Source: Parachlorella kessleri
Taxonomy: Eukaryota; Chlorophyta; Trebouxiophyceae; Chlorellales; Chlorellaceae
Direction: 5' to 3'
Length of the DNA: 42,760 nt
Assembly: GCA_001598975.1 (NCBI GenBank)
Contig: BBXU01000162.1
Location: 1-42,760, forward strand
Part shown: positions 30,405 to 42,408 of the stretch, in pieces
Layout of the letters: the number at the start of each line of letters is the position of its first letter
Position numbering within the stretch: the stretch's first letter is position 1
Made by a program: the position numbers and the translations under genes
Notes under the pieces: generated by a model
The model's input: only the letters and a program-made list of their open reading frames with translations
The model's database searches: none
What the model was told of the DNA's origin: nothing

Positions 30405-31196
30405 TGCAAGGCAGGCCATGCTGCCAAAGTAGCTTCGTGGCTGGAACCAGGGCTGGGCGTTTTGCCAAAGTGCGGTTGCTCCGCCCTGCTACGTTTTGCT
30501 TGAATACATGCATAAATGCTTGCTGCCTACACCTTCCCCTAGCTGGGTAACCTGGTTTTGAACCGAAAGAATGGGCTCGCTGCGCTTCATGCCGGGGCTG
30601 TCCGGTATTCTCTGTGGCTTCAGGTATGGAGTGCTGTCAGTCGCTGTGTACCCTTGTACATGAGCTGGAAGGTCAGAGTTTTGGCTGTTTGATTACTTCT
30701 TGCTGCTATCCTACGATATCTGTCAGTGATACTTGGGCTGTGGCTTTTAAAGCAGCTTAGCTGCCTCCCTTCGGTGCTGTCTGCTTCCATGATGTTTGTT
30801 TACGGTTAGCCACTGTGGGTGCTGTGATTGCGGGGTTGGGTTGGTCTCCAAGCCGCGTGCTTGAGTGATAGCATTGTGTGCGGAAAGTCTGGTGTGGTGT
30901 TGTATAAGCCGGTTGCATATACTTGCGAGGTACTTTCATACTAGATGGTGTGTTACTTCGGTGAGAATTTGTAATGCCAATTGAAGGTGGGCTGTGCAAG
31001 GTGGGCTTGTCCCTGTGGCTTCGGGTCCATTGATGACGGCCTCTTCAACACAACAGGATGCAAGAAGCCCCCATGGCAAACCAGTCGTCTGACGCAGACT
31101 CCCCACGAGCGCCCATGCTTTGGGCGCAGCATGGCCGACTTACATCTAAAACCCATGTAGAACACCTCGGATACTTGTTACACCGCCCTTGTTAGC
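30405..31196. other. Tandem intergenic region between the RING ligase and RsfS genes
   Basis: More AT-rich than the coding parts. It presumably holds the 3' UTR of the RING gene (TGTAA at 30970-30974) and the promoter of the Iojap/RsfS gene. No coding exon is seen. Confidence 0.5.
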
Positions 31197-33622
31197 ATGC
31201 TTGCCAGCATCAGGAAGCTTGGCAGCGCTCGGTTGCACCTGCTTACTGAGCATGGCAGGGCCCAAGCTTTGCTCTCCGAAACTTTGGCCTCCTTCGTGTC
31301 TGCTGGACCTCTCGTCGTTCCACAGCCTAACCACAGCAGGCCCTATGCATCCGGCATCCCGCCCATGGAGCCAGAGTTGACACTCCCAGATGACTTGAGC
31401 ATCATTGCGAGGCTTAACCCCCAGCTTCGAGACGTGATACTGGCGCACGAGAAGCACCAAAGGTGCCTCCCTGCCACAGCCACCATTTTCCGCGCTCTGG
31501 CTCCTCAGTTGCCTGCACTGGTGTATGTCCACCTGGGCGCGGTGCCGGCCCCATCCGTATGCTCCTCCCCTCAGGAGTCAACGGGGAGACTCAAGTCCTA
31601 AGTGCTGCAAAGCCTCGTCGCGCCACTTGCAGGCTCAGCACCAAGGGCGGCCTGCGGCACCGGCTCCAGGACCTCCTCAAAGACCAGCAGGAGCAGCAGC
31701 CCCGCGGTGGCAGCAGCACTGACGCCAGCATGCTTGCCAGCCGCCCCGGCGGGCCCAAACTGACCAAGACCTCGCTGGCACGCTTGCGAGTTGACGAGCT
31801 GCGGGCGGTGCTGGAGGACGAGAACGCGGACCCGCGCGGCAACAAGGATGTGCTGGTGCAGCGCCTGCTGGGGCTTGTGTCGGAGCGGGAGCGGCAGGAG
31901 GGCCACGTGCTGCCGGTGATGGAAGAGTTCAAGGAGGGGTGAGTGCTGGGCTTTGCTCCTGGCCTTGGGCTTTGGCATGAGGCATGGGAGGGACGGTGCG
32001 GTGCGTTGCATGCACGGTGAGCTACCACCTGCTATTGGTATGGCTTGGAAGCCGCTATGATGACTAGTTGCAAGTGTTTCTCGTTGGCGTGGCGGTCAAG
32101 CCTCAACAATTGTACTCAGCAGGAGGCCTTGGCAGGGCTGTGGTCCACGCAGGTTTGTCGGTTCCAATGAAAGGGGCAGGCTTTTGACACCCCCTATCCT
32201 TGCCTTGCCTGCAGCCTGGTGACACGGAAGCAGGTCTCACAGCAGGAGAAGCGGCAGCGGCGCATGGGGCAGCACCATGCCACGTACGGCATCAGCGAGC
32301 ACGCGCTGCGCCAGGCCCAGGCAGCAGCAGTGGAGAAGGCGGAGTACGCCACAATATTTAAGCCAGAGGTGGTGGGTGGCATGCTTCAAAGATGATGGCA
32401 TGGCTAGGATGCATGAGGTTGAATGGAACGTAACAAGAAGGGTCAGAGAGCAGCGTGGCGGGGGGCAGCTGGTGTAGCAAGTTGACAGAATGCACAGCCT
32501 CCACCCCCATGGGTATGCAGCGGTTTGCAAAAAATGCACCCTTCATATCCGCCACCCCTGACTCTCCCGGGCTACAACTGCCCTGCTTGCATGGGGCGTT
32601 CATATTTGACTGCTGGCTGACATGGTACCTTCTCTCTCATCATAGCCATCCACTGCTTCCTCCCACCCAAGCGCACCCCGCCCCACCCCCTGCCCTGGCA
32701 GTTTGCTGACATGCTCCTGGAGGCGCGTGCGGCCGATGTGTGCATCCTGGACGTGCGCAAGCGCTCCCCCTTCACCGACTACATGGTCATAGGCACGGCC
32801 CGCAGCCAGCGGATGGTGCACATGATGGCGGCGGGCGTGCTGCACCAGCTCAAAGCGCGCTGCCGGGAGGTGGCGCCGGGGGTGGTGCCCACCATCGAGG
32901 GCAGCAAGGTAGGGTAGGAGAGCGGGGCCCAGGGGGCGCCAGGCAAGCTCTTGCTCGCCAGCTTGCCAGTTGGGGACACGTGTCCCTGTCGGCTCAGTTT
33001 GCGCACCTGCGGCCAAGCAGTCGAGGGGCCTTGGGGCTAGGGCCAGGGTCTGGACTCTCAGGGAGCCGTGGGAATTGGTTGCATTGGCTGGGCCGGCCGG
33101 GGTAGGGTGGGTGGCTGGCAGGCTGGGAAGTGGGTGGGTGGGTAGTGGTGCGGAGGGGTTGTGACCATAGGCGGGTGGCGGAGCCAGGAAGGGGGGGCGC
33201 GTGCGCTATCTGGGCAGTGGCAAGGCCGGCCGTTATGGTCAGCAGGGGGGCGCTAGACCCTTGCAGGACCACCGGCCATGGCAGTCGACAGGGTTAGGCG
33301 CGAACCCAAGCGTGGTTCAGGTGTCCTTGCTTGGGGCGCCTCCTTGACGCCTTTCCAGGGGCGACTTCCAGCCCCCACCGGGCCTTGTTGGAAGTCCCAC
33401 CTCAGGCCCCACTCCTTCCCATTGGTTTGGTGCTGCCCCCCTGTTCAGGAGGACTCGGAGTGGATGCTGGTGGATGCCGGCAGCGTGGTGGTGCACATCT
33501 TCCTGGAGGGATACCGGGAAGAGTTCGACCTGGAGGGCCTGTGGGGGCTGCCAGACAGCTCAAACGTGCGGTGGCTGGAGCCCAAGCAAACCGCCAACAC
33601 GCTGGACACGCTGCGCTCTTGA
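31197..33622 (+). CDS. Ribosomal silencing factor RsfS/Iojap with SAP domain
   Basis: RsfS/Iojap proteins bind ribosomal protein uL14 of bacterial-type large subunits and block joining with the small subunit; plant forms act in plastids or mitochondria. Exons are 31197-31462, 31633-31938, 32215-32368, 32702-32908 and 33449-33622 (368 residues), all in phase. The N-terminus (MLASIRKLGSARLHLL) is basic and hydrophobic, consistent with organelle import. Residues about 133-170 form a SAP domain: LARLRVDELRAVLED followed by GNKDVLVQRLLGLV. A charged linker (KQVSQQEKRQRRMGQHHATY) follows. The RsfS domain is residues 243-350: FADMLLEARAADVCILDVR, SPFTDYMVIGTARS, DSEWMLVDAGSVVVHIFLEG and REEFDLEGLWG. 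Whether the target is plastid or mitochondrion is not decided. The first 88 residues after the presequence are unlike anything I recognise. Confidence 0.88.
32421..32472 (+). repeat. Short dispersed repeat R2, copy 1 (in an RsfS intron)
   Basis: A stretch with AGGGTCAGAGAGCAGCGTG and a following CAGCTG resembles 42358-42408 over about 50 bases, roughly three quarters identical by eye. The copy lies inside the RsfS intron 32369-32701. Confidence 0.4.
33125..33142 (+). other. G-quadruplex-type motif in an RsfS intron
   Basis: Four GGG tracts separated by loops of 1-4 bases, on the coding strand of the RsfS intron 32909-33448. This pattern fits a potential DNA or RNA G-quadruplex. There is no evidence that it has a role. 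Confidence 0.5.
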
Positions 33623-35085
33623 GGGCTGGTCCACCCAGGGTGCCTAGGCATGCCTTCAACACTGACCGCTAGCACTGACCTGTGACCCAGAACTTGGGGC
33701 CTAGGCATGCATGCCTCCACACTGCCGCTAGCACTTACCTGTGCCATTGGAGTTGGGCCACTGATGACGTGGCTGACCTGCCTGGAGGGTTCAGATCCAG
33801 TAGGTCTCTGAGATTGTTTCCTGGTGTGTCAGGGTGGTGTCGTGCCTATGGTGCTTTGACCACCGGCTGTTGGTAGCCTTGTGGTGTCGTTTTCTTATCT
33901 GGGGTCGGAGCAGGGTGCACGGAGTACACATGGCAATATCCCACCTTTTAGGGTTATGTCTACCAAGGGTCTGGCCCGAAGCATGGCGCCTCCTCCTGGA
34001 GTCCCACCTTTTACCTAGTATGATAAACGCCTGGCACAAGTCAAGCTGAGGACGGCTCTCTCACGCACAATTTTAAGAATAGCAGCTGCAGGGGACTCCA
34101 CACCATGCCTGCAAATGTGGTCATGACTTTTAGCAACATGTGGAGACAAAAAGACCCTTCCAGAAGCCCTGCCTGGTGCTCAAACAAGAGGTTGCCTAGT
34201 ATTCACGTGCATATGTCTATAAGGCACTTCAAATTAGTCACACACAACAGGCGGCGAAGCTGTGGCGACTGGACCTCCTCTGAACCTGGCTAGCCGCTGG
34301 TGTCACCAACAGGCCCTTGCCTCACTCCCTCCCTGCTGTGCAGGATCACACGAAAGCAAGGGAGTGCCAACTATTAGTACATGGACAGAGTTGAAAGTAT
34401 TATGAGTACATGAAGTGAAGAGAGGGTCAACCCCATTACCAGATGAACGGCGCTGAATCACACAACGCACATGCAACGCAGATGGGATCGCACGCTGCCT
34501 ACACATATCAGTCCACAGAAGCTTTCCTGAAAGATTAAATCAAATGGATATGGCCAGACTGCCATCTGAACATGAGATTCTTTAGCATTAGATTCATGAA
34601 GGCCCCTCGCAGGATAGAGATGGGGCACTGAACGCAGGGTTCCCATCAATACCTTATTGCCTAGATCGCAACACACTCATGCCTTAGCCACGATTGTTAG
34701 CCATCTGCACATCTGTACAGCTGCATGCTTCCACTACGTTTCATGGTTTTAGTGTTCATAGTGCCAGGGGCCATGGCGGATGCTGGCAGGGTTCATGGCA
34801 GATGCAGCTGACTCTCTCAGGTGAGCAAGCCCAAGTGCATCACATAGCTCTACCGTGAGCCGGGCCCCTGCAGCTGCGAGGTACTGCATGCTACAAGTGG
34901 GAGCCGCGTTCTACAAACCTCAGCCATTCATTGGATGCTCCGTCTACCTACTAAGCTTGACCTTCGTCCCGTGCCCCTCCACCTCTGCAAAGATAGTAGA
35001 GGGGCGGGGCGCCCCTCCCCAAACCCCCTCCTGGGTATCGCAATTGAGAGCCCTTGGTTCGATGCTCCCGCCAGCTGTGGGCTCA
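33623..35085. other. Convergent intergenic region between RsfS and FAO
   Basis: It holds the 3' UTRs of both genes, a 43-base direct duplication (33643-33684 and 33700-33743), and otherwise no recognisable exon, RNA gene or known repeat. Confidence 0.5.
33643..33743 (+). repeat. Imperfect direct repeat in the RsfS 3' region
   Basis: CCTAGGCATGCCTTCAACAC and following bases at 33643-33684 recur with a few changes at 33700-33743, starting at CCTAGGCATGC and ending in ACCTGTG. This is a local duplication of about 43 bases separated by 15 bases, just after the RsfS stop codon. Confidence 0.75.
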
Positions 35086-38000
35086 TCATTCCTCCGGGGC
35101 ATCATACGCCAGGCCCACCCTGTTGGCAGTTGATGCCTTGGCTGCTGGGTGCGCTGTGCCCCGCTTGCCGCCGCGCTTGAGCGCCGCTGCTGTGTGCTCA
35201 GCAAGGGTCGTGGCCAGCATATAGGAAATGGACTCAATTGTGATCATGGGGTTGACACCTGCAGGGGTGGCAGGGCCATAAGTCTGTAGAGAAAACAAGC
35301 TCCCACTCCAAGGCATATGCTTATTTACAGCAGCATGACCGAGGTGTTAATACTATGAGCCGCAAAAGCATTCGTCGGTCCGGGACTGTCTTGGGGGCAG
35401 TCCAATGCAGATATAACACGCCTCAGCTGCGGCAACTGATGCCACAGAAAGCAGCCGCTTGCTAGCCTGCGCCTTGTCACACCTGAGGCAGTCGGGAATG
35501 TGCTGGCATCCAGGCAGTACAGTCCCGCCACCTCCCAGCACTCCCCCCGGGGGTCCAGCACAGATGTCTTGGGGTCGCTCCCTGCAGGGAGGTCAGGGGA
35601 CACGGCGTCAGGCGCCAACATCACTAACCTCATGAGAGATGCACCCAGGCGCTCACATGGTATAGAAACAGGTTTAGGTACTTGATCGGATGCATGGCCC
35701 AGGGCAGGCGGCTACCTTTGTTGGGCTATGTGCCCTCGGAACAGCTCTCCTCAAGGCCAAGTGCACAGGCCTTGCACCCAGCTGGCTGACTGCAAACACA
35801 GGCAGACACGGACAACTCGGCAGCAGCACCGCCCAGGCCGCGCCACCCTCTCCACTTACCCAGGCGGCATGTGCCCATCTGGTGTGCGCTGAAGAGGGGC
35901 CTGCTGGCGGCGTCCAGGCCCTGCCGCCTGAACCTGGCCAGGAACTCCTCAAAAGCCTCCCCAAAGTCGCCCGCAGCGGCTTGGCTGCTCCTGCCCACCC
36001 CATCCTGATGGCTGCCTTCGCTGGCGCCCCTCTCTGCCACGCTCTCGAGTGCTGCCACCTTGCCAGCCGAGCTGGCCTCCACTGCTGCTGCTGTTGTCGT
36101 GTAGGGGTTGCCGGCAGGGGTGGCATCGAAAGAGAAGCGACCCTCTGGGGTGCAGTCTGTGGTCAGCAGAGTCTTGGCACCGGCTGCTGCCAGGCAACGC
36201 AGACCCAGCTCCAATGCCTGCCGTGAGGGCATAAGCAATAACAGTGCATAAGACAGTAGCTAGCAACAGTGGCTTGTTGTGTAGGCGAGGCTTGGGAGCC
36301 ATGTCAGGGATGACCTGCCAGCACTTTTAGCAAGCTTCTTGGTTGCATGGCAGCAGGCAGCAGACGCCTGTTGTTCGGGGGGAGATGGTGTGCGCGCGGG
36401 TGGCCGACAACAGTGCACCGAGGCAAGGCTCCCCTTCATAGCATGCATGCCTCACACACGCAGTGTATAAGCGACCCACACCTCCAGCAGGCGCTCCTGG
36501 TCAACCTTGGCCAGGGTGTATCGCAGCCGCGGCATGCCCTTGTCGTCAATCACCACCCGCCCTACAGAGCCATGGGATCACAGGCCTGGCTGGTCTGGGG
36601 CGCCTGTCACCCTTCACTCCCCAGGTTGAAGGTGTGAGGCAAGAAGGGACGGGTGGTCCCAGGACTTGGTAGATATCCAGCCATGCAAAGCCGCAGTGGT
36701 GTGTAGCATTACGCAACACACATGGGGGGTTGTCTCCCACCCACCCACCCCGGCTCCTACCTACCCACCTCCCCCTTGCACCGCGTCCTGCAGGGACCCA
36801 CTACATTGAGCGCACACTCGGATAAGCTGAGGGAAGGGCATGCGCAAGCTTCCAAACAGGGGTGATACACACCGGAGGCTAGAGGGTGGGCTAGCTTGGG
36901 TGGTCCAGCCCGCACGGAGGAGCCAGTTAACCCAAACATGACATCACGCGGCCTCACGCTGTTACCCTGCGCAGCAGCAGGGACCTGCTGCAATGCCTGG
37001 TGACAGGCCAGGCCCACCTGCGCTCTGGTCCCGCAGGAGGGGCAGCATGGTGCACTGGTTGTTGAACTGCAGCAGCAGGTCCTTGTAGTCCCCCCCGCCA
37101 ATCCAGGGGACCATGAGGGAGTAGACCATGGGGTGGGTGGTGGCTGTGTACAGCAGGGCCCCGTAACCGCCATCCTCCCAGTGCGCCACTTGCTTGCTGT
37201 AGGTCAGCATCATGCCGCCCTCCCAGCAATTGACGGTGCCTGTGGGCGGGCGGCAAGCAGCCAGGCAGCATCTCACCCTCTACTTCAACGTAGTACCGTG
37301 GTCTGAAAGCATCCGGTACAAGTAATAGGCAACCCGCTGGCCCCACCCCTGTGTGCTGCATGTTACAGCCACCCACCCTGTGCCTCAGGCAGGACATGAT
37401 CTGTTGTGGCTCAACCACCCTTATCAGTGAGCTGTCCACAAGAACCCCCCACAAGTAGGCCCCCCCCCTCTTTTGCAGCAGGCAGCCAGGCATGCTTATT
37501 TGTGGCTCTCTCCAACTCTAGGGTCTTCTGCCCACCTGGGCACACAACAGGCGTGCACTGCCAATGCATTGGGCCGCTGCCCAGACAGTTCTATGTTGAC
37601 CATCCATCACCACGCCCCAGGGAGTAACCCCAACTACGCCCCACAGTAAGGACAGGCAGTGCACAGTCCGTCGTTTCGCTGCTCGCCTGTGCCATGCTGG
37701 GGCGCGCTTGAGTTGCCTAGGTCCTCCACATCTTGCAGGGCAGCTCCCTGGGCAGCCTGGGCATCTGATACCGGGTCCGGCGGGAAGATGCCCACGACAC
37801 AGGCCACAGGGTGCAGCCGGAGGTGGGCGCCTGCCGGGCCAACAGCCATGGCTCATGAAGCAGGTTTGAGACACCAAGGCACGTGTGGGGCTCACACGAT
37901 GTCCAGACGAGAAGCAGACCAAGGTTTGCCTGCTGGTGCTGCCGACTTGCCCACAGGCGGGCTCGCCGAAGGAAGCAGCTTAATTTAGTAAGGCAACGTG

Positions 38001-41000
38001 TGGGGTCTGCGGCCAAATACATGAGGGGTCCGGCTGGCGTTACAGCTGCTACACTCACCTACTTCCCACACTTCTCCTGAACCAATCAATTGCCCCACCT
38101 ACATCTACCCACCCACATGCTGCTCACAACCTCACCTACGTTCCCCTGGCACTTGATGCCCGACCGCAGCAGCAGCGCCGGCGAGTGGATGGTGCCGCAG
38201 CTGCTCACCACCACCGGGGCCTGGATGACCAAGCGCAGCGGGTGCTCCCGGTTGCCTGCCAAGGCTAGCACGCCCACCGCCCGCTTCTTGCGCGCGACCC
38301 TGATGCTGCTGCCATTGGCAGCTGTGGCGGCCTCACTGTGTGCCTCTGTGATGATCTTGTCCGCCCATACACCTGCTCACCGTTAGGAAATGAGGTGAGG
38401 GCATGGCACAGCCGCGGAACCTGTGCCACATCGCAAGCCGGGCGGCTGCTGTTGTGGCAATGCTGGGGTGCTAAGCCGCAGGAGACCTCCTGTGGCAGCA
38501 GACTCCCACAGCTGAGTGTGGGCCAGGCAGTGCAAGAAGAGGTCTCCGCCTTTTTGTCCAGGTACGGCAGAAGGGCTTGGCATCCTACAACTGTCCCAGC
38601 ACACCCACCCGTGACGACGCGGCAGTCCTGCTGACAGGCATCTGCGAGCCAGGTCACCAAGGCGTCCTGCTTGTAGCCGCCCGCACACCCAAACTGGCTG
38701 CACAGCCCAGCCAGTGCGGACACTACTTTGTTCCAGCATCTTTCTAGCAGCCTTGCAGTCGAATTGACCCATGACTAGGGTGCACAGAGACATCCCAACC
38801 AGGTTCCACACCAGGTCTTGTGAAATAGCCAAATGCCACTGTGAGGCTAGTTTTGTATGATGGTAGCGCCCAGAGCCTAGCGCCCAGGGCCTAGCCGCAA
38901 CGACTCCCGAGCCAGCCAGGACATCCTGCCACATGACGCCCGGCCTACGACTTGCTTACCAGTGCCCACTGCAGTTGGTGCTGAGGCAGTTGCGGGGGGT
39001 GTCCCCCCACTGGGCTCCCAGCCGCTCTAGCCCCGTCTTCAGCATACCACAACGCCGGCCGTGGCTGTGGCCTGCAGCACCACACAGGCCAGGCACAGTA
39101 ATGCACTGGCACTCTGAACAGAGCGCTCTCGCCCTCCGCATCAGCGCTGGCAGTCCCCAGGTACCATCTGCGGCACTTTCCTCCTTGAGGTAGTAAGGAC
39201 ATGGAACAGGAGGCCCGGTTCCCATAGCTGAGGCGCAAGCGGTCGGCCTGAGCTCAGCCATTCCCTTGTGCTCCCCCCACCACAGCCTCTCACCGGCATG
39301 CACGGTGAGCCGGCTGCACACTGCATCCAGGGCTTGGTCGTATCTGTCAGATGCGAAGTCCGGCAGGCCATGCTGCTCTGCCCACTCGCGCCTCACATGG
39401 GTCGGGGTCCTCCAGGAGGCCGCCCTGGCAGCAAGGAGAGTCACACCATTTTCTGTCCTTGGCACTTTCAGGGAGGGTATATTCCACCTACTCCACACAC
39501 ACACACATTGCAGCACCCCTTCCCTATTCCCTTGCCCCGGTGATGGAGTGTAAGCGGCGGATGGGGTTGGTTCGAGTCGGCCCCTCTTTGTTCTGCTGGC
39601 GGGCCTATTGACATAGTCAGCAGCAAGCACCGTACGGTTAGCTAGCACACCCTTGCTGGAGGTCCAGAACAGCTTGCTGGAAAACTGCAGACTTCGAATT
39701 AGGCGTGAACCTACCAGTTGACACGGGTGCCTCCCCCCAGCGTGCTTCCCGCCATCACCGCGATCTTGCCATCCTCAGTCGCCAGGGTCCCCCCTTTCTC
39801 GTACATGGCCTCCAGCGCCTCCCCCTCCTGCAGCCACAGCTCCGCACGGAGTCGCTAGTTAGGGCGGTGTCAACCGTTGGGGACCAGCAGGGCCAGCAGG
39901 GCAGGCAAGGATAACCCCAGGATGTTTGCATGTCGGGGTGCCCGTTCGGTCAATCGTCTTTGCATAGGGAATGTGGCTGCGCGCCACCAACAGTTGCTTA
40001 AGGCAGGGTTGCGCCTAGGCGGGCGACACCCCAATGCAGTCAAGCACCCAAGCTTGCCTTGAGTGTCATGTCCTGTGCACAGACCATCCTCCCCTTCTCC
40101 AACACAACTACTTTGAGGCCCGCAGCTGCAAGCCGTGCGGCAGCCACGCCGCCGCCGGCACCCGAACCCACAACAACCGCATCGCATTCGACCACCAGGT
40201 GCGGGCGCTGGGCCCTGATTGCAGCCGAGCGGACCTGAAAGGGTGTAGGAAGACGCAATCATGTCATATTTACACATGGCACACAGGTAGGTGACCTGTG
40301 AAAGAGGCATGCACGGCATCACCATGTTGCCGCCTCTCCCTGTCCCGTGTTCCTCTGCATGCAGCTAGCATACATCGGCCAACAGACTCGCAAAACGCGA
40401 AACAGTCTCATGCAGGCACGACCACCTTAGTTGGCCACAGAACTCGCAGGCCCTTCAGCGCCAGGGCCGCCCCAGCCCCTGTGATGCCCGCAGGCGAGTC
40501 GTCCGCCAACTGCAAGTCGGTGAGTACCATCTTGATGGTGTGCTCTGCTGATAGCGCCTGCAACAACAATGACGAGCAGGGTTGTACAGCTGTCAGCCCA
40601 TGCACTTGTGGCAGACAAATAGCAGATTGAGTGCTTCCAAGCCAGGTGTCTAAGCTTCCCGTGGTAGGAAATTGCGGCAGCGGGCAGCATCCTCCCGACT
40701 CCTGGCTGCCTGTAATGCCCGCCTACCTGGGGAATAGGTGCTGGCGGCCTGCTAGGGTCGGTGGCAGGGTAGCGCAGTGCCGCCATTAGGTCAGAGTTGC
40801 CATCCAGCGACCCAAAAACAGCCGAGACAATGATGCCCTTCACAGCAGAAAATGCCTGCGGAAAAAGGGAGGATGCCAATCTACTACTTCAGCTTCCCAA
40901 GGTATGCCACACTGGTATTGCACTTGCCCGGTGCCACAGGCCCGTGGACTGCTCTAGCGACAAGCACAGGTCACAGCAGGCACAGGGTGCAGTGCAGGCA

Positions 41001-41834
41001 TGTCAGACTTATGTGGTGTAGCGCTGCAAGGCAGCAGGGATGATGGAACAGATGTGACTGGGGCACGGCGTGCGTGTCATGGCACCTGGCGCCTACCTGG
41101 CGGAGCTTGGGATTAGGGGAGCGTGCCCACTGCACAAGGACCTCCTCGCGCTGCTGCCTGGGCAGGTCGACAAAGGCCACCGGCAGCCCCCAGCTGCCCA
41201 CCCGGAGCCCCACAGCCAGGACCGTACCCCAGCGGGAGCCCAGCAGGTGCAGGAACCTGAATGCACAGCCTGAGCTGCTGTCAAGCCTGCTGAGAGCGGT
41301 TGGGGTGCGTCTATAAAGAGATGTAAGCACAGTGCCCAGCAGTCTTTGACAGCCTGGAGGGGGAGTATTGCAAGTGAGCAGTGCCAGTACCACTGCTGCT
41401 GGTCGGCAGGTCGTTCTTACGTTTTGAACCCCTTCTTGACATCCCCGGGGAGCCGCCGTTCAATGATCTCCAGCGCCTACAGAGGTACGCGTTGAGGTTA
41501 AGAAGTCGCCTTGGACGAGTATGGACTTTGCTCGGCAACCGCCGTGGAAGGGTATGGGCTTCGCTTTGGACGTGGAGGGCCAAACCTTGAGCATAAAGCC
41601 ATGGTGGTCGCTACCACCAAACAGGTACAGCTGGGCAGAGAGGGGGTCCCCGTCACGCTCAATGCAATCTTTGGCTCGTTCTGGGAGGCTGGGCAGCAGC
41701 GCCTCTGCAAGGCTGCCCAGGACGCGAGCCTCCAATTCCATGTCGCGTGCGTGCTCACTGCTGCTTAGGGTTTGCCCGCAGCCTCTATCAGCATCAGGCG
41801 TATTAGATGAGATGAGTTGGAAAGGAAATACCAT
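35086..41834 (-). CDS. FAO: Long-chain fatty alcohol oxidase (GMC family)
   Basis: Membrane flavoenzyme that oxidises long-chain alcohols to aldehydes with oxygen, giving H2O2, in omega-oxidation or wax-alcohol use. Minus-strand exons are 41834-41586, 41476-41421, 41310-41097, 40855-40727, 40557-40426, 40234-40058, 39854-39715, 39424-39294, 39071-38960, 38697-38609, 38372-38136, 37830-37717, 37239-37018, 36561-36482, 36217-35860, 35581-35483 and 35258-35086 (903 residues). FAD-binding [20 protein letters not shown] starts near residue 280. Family landmarks follow: [42 protein letters not shown] and [17 protein letters not shown]. The C-terminal catalytic region has [11 protein letters not shown] (active His), [15 protein letters not shown] and [16 protein letters not shown]. 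Two introns start with GC (after 40058, and probably after 37717; the latter donor is the least certain junction). Exon 15 carries an Ala/Ser-rich insertion. The start is the first in-frame ATG of exon 1. Confidence 0.9.
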
Positions 41835-42119
41835 AGTAGTGTGCAGGAAGACTTTTCATGCATGGTACTGCATAGTGGCCCCCTTAGTGGCCCTGACGTG
41901 TCACGAGCAATACACAGCACACGAAGAGATACTTACGGAACTACATATCTGTGTGCAAGGTTGCTCTTCAATCATGCAACTTAGGTAGCAGGCATCTACC
42001 TCCTAAGCAAAGGGGAAGAGGGAGGGGTGAGCTGTACCAACAGGGTTAGTAAATTTTGGTGGCAGACGTTGTGAACAGAGGAAGACTTGGGGGCAAAGTT
42101 TACTAACAGTAATAGGTGG

Positions 42120-42228
42120 AGCTATTGGTAAGGGTTCGAAAGTACGAACAGAGAGATATATCGACAGGGCCAGACGCAAGTATGCTCCTGGGTCTTGCCT
42201 GAGTTCTGGTCCAATAGTTCTCTCTACG
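42120..42228 (+). repeat. Interspersed repeat family R1, copy D (diverged)
   Basis: It shares with copy B the order TACGAACAG, ACAGGGCCAGACGCA, GGTCTTGCCTGAGTTCTGG and AGTTCTCTC, with more substitutions than copies A-C. Like copy A it has GAGTTCTG where copy B has GAGTGCTG. It is an older or diverged member of the family, upstream of FAO. Confidence 0.6.
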
Positions 42229-42357
42229 AGTTGTGCTCTGGTGCTTGCCTGTGCAGCTGTCACTGACGGTGCGGGATCTGTGGGATGATCTCTAATTGGG
42301 GGCCTCACTCCTCAGGTTAGGGATGGTATTTAAGACCTGGGACGGTATGTAAGATGG

Positions 42358-42408
42358 GAATGCATGTGACAGGAAGGGGTCAGATAGCAGTGTGCTGGGT
42401 GCCAGCTG
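42358..42408 (+). repeat. Short dispersed repeat R2, copy 2
   Basis: GGGGTCAGATAGCAGTGTG followed by CAGCTG resembles the stretch at 32421-32472. The similarity is modest and only two copies were noticed. Confidence 0.4.
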
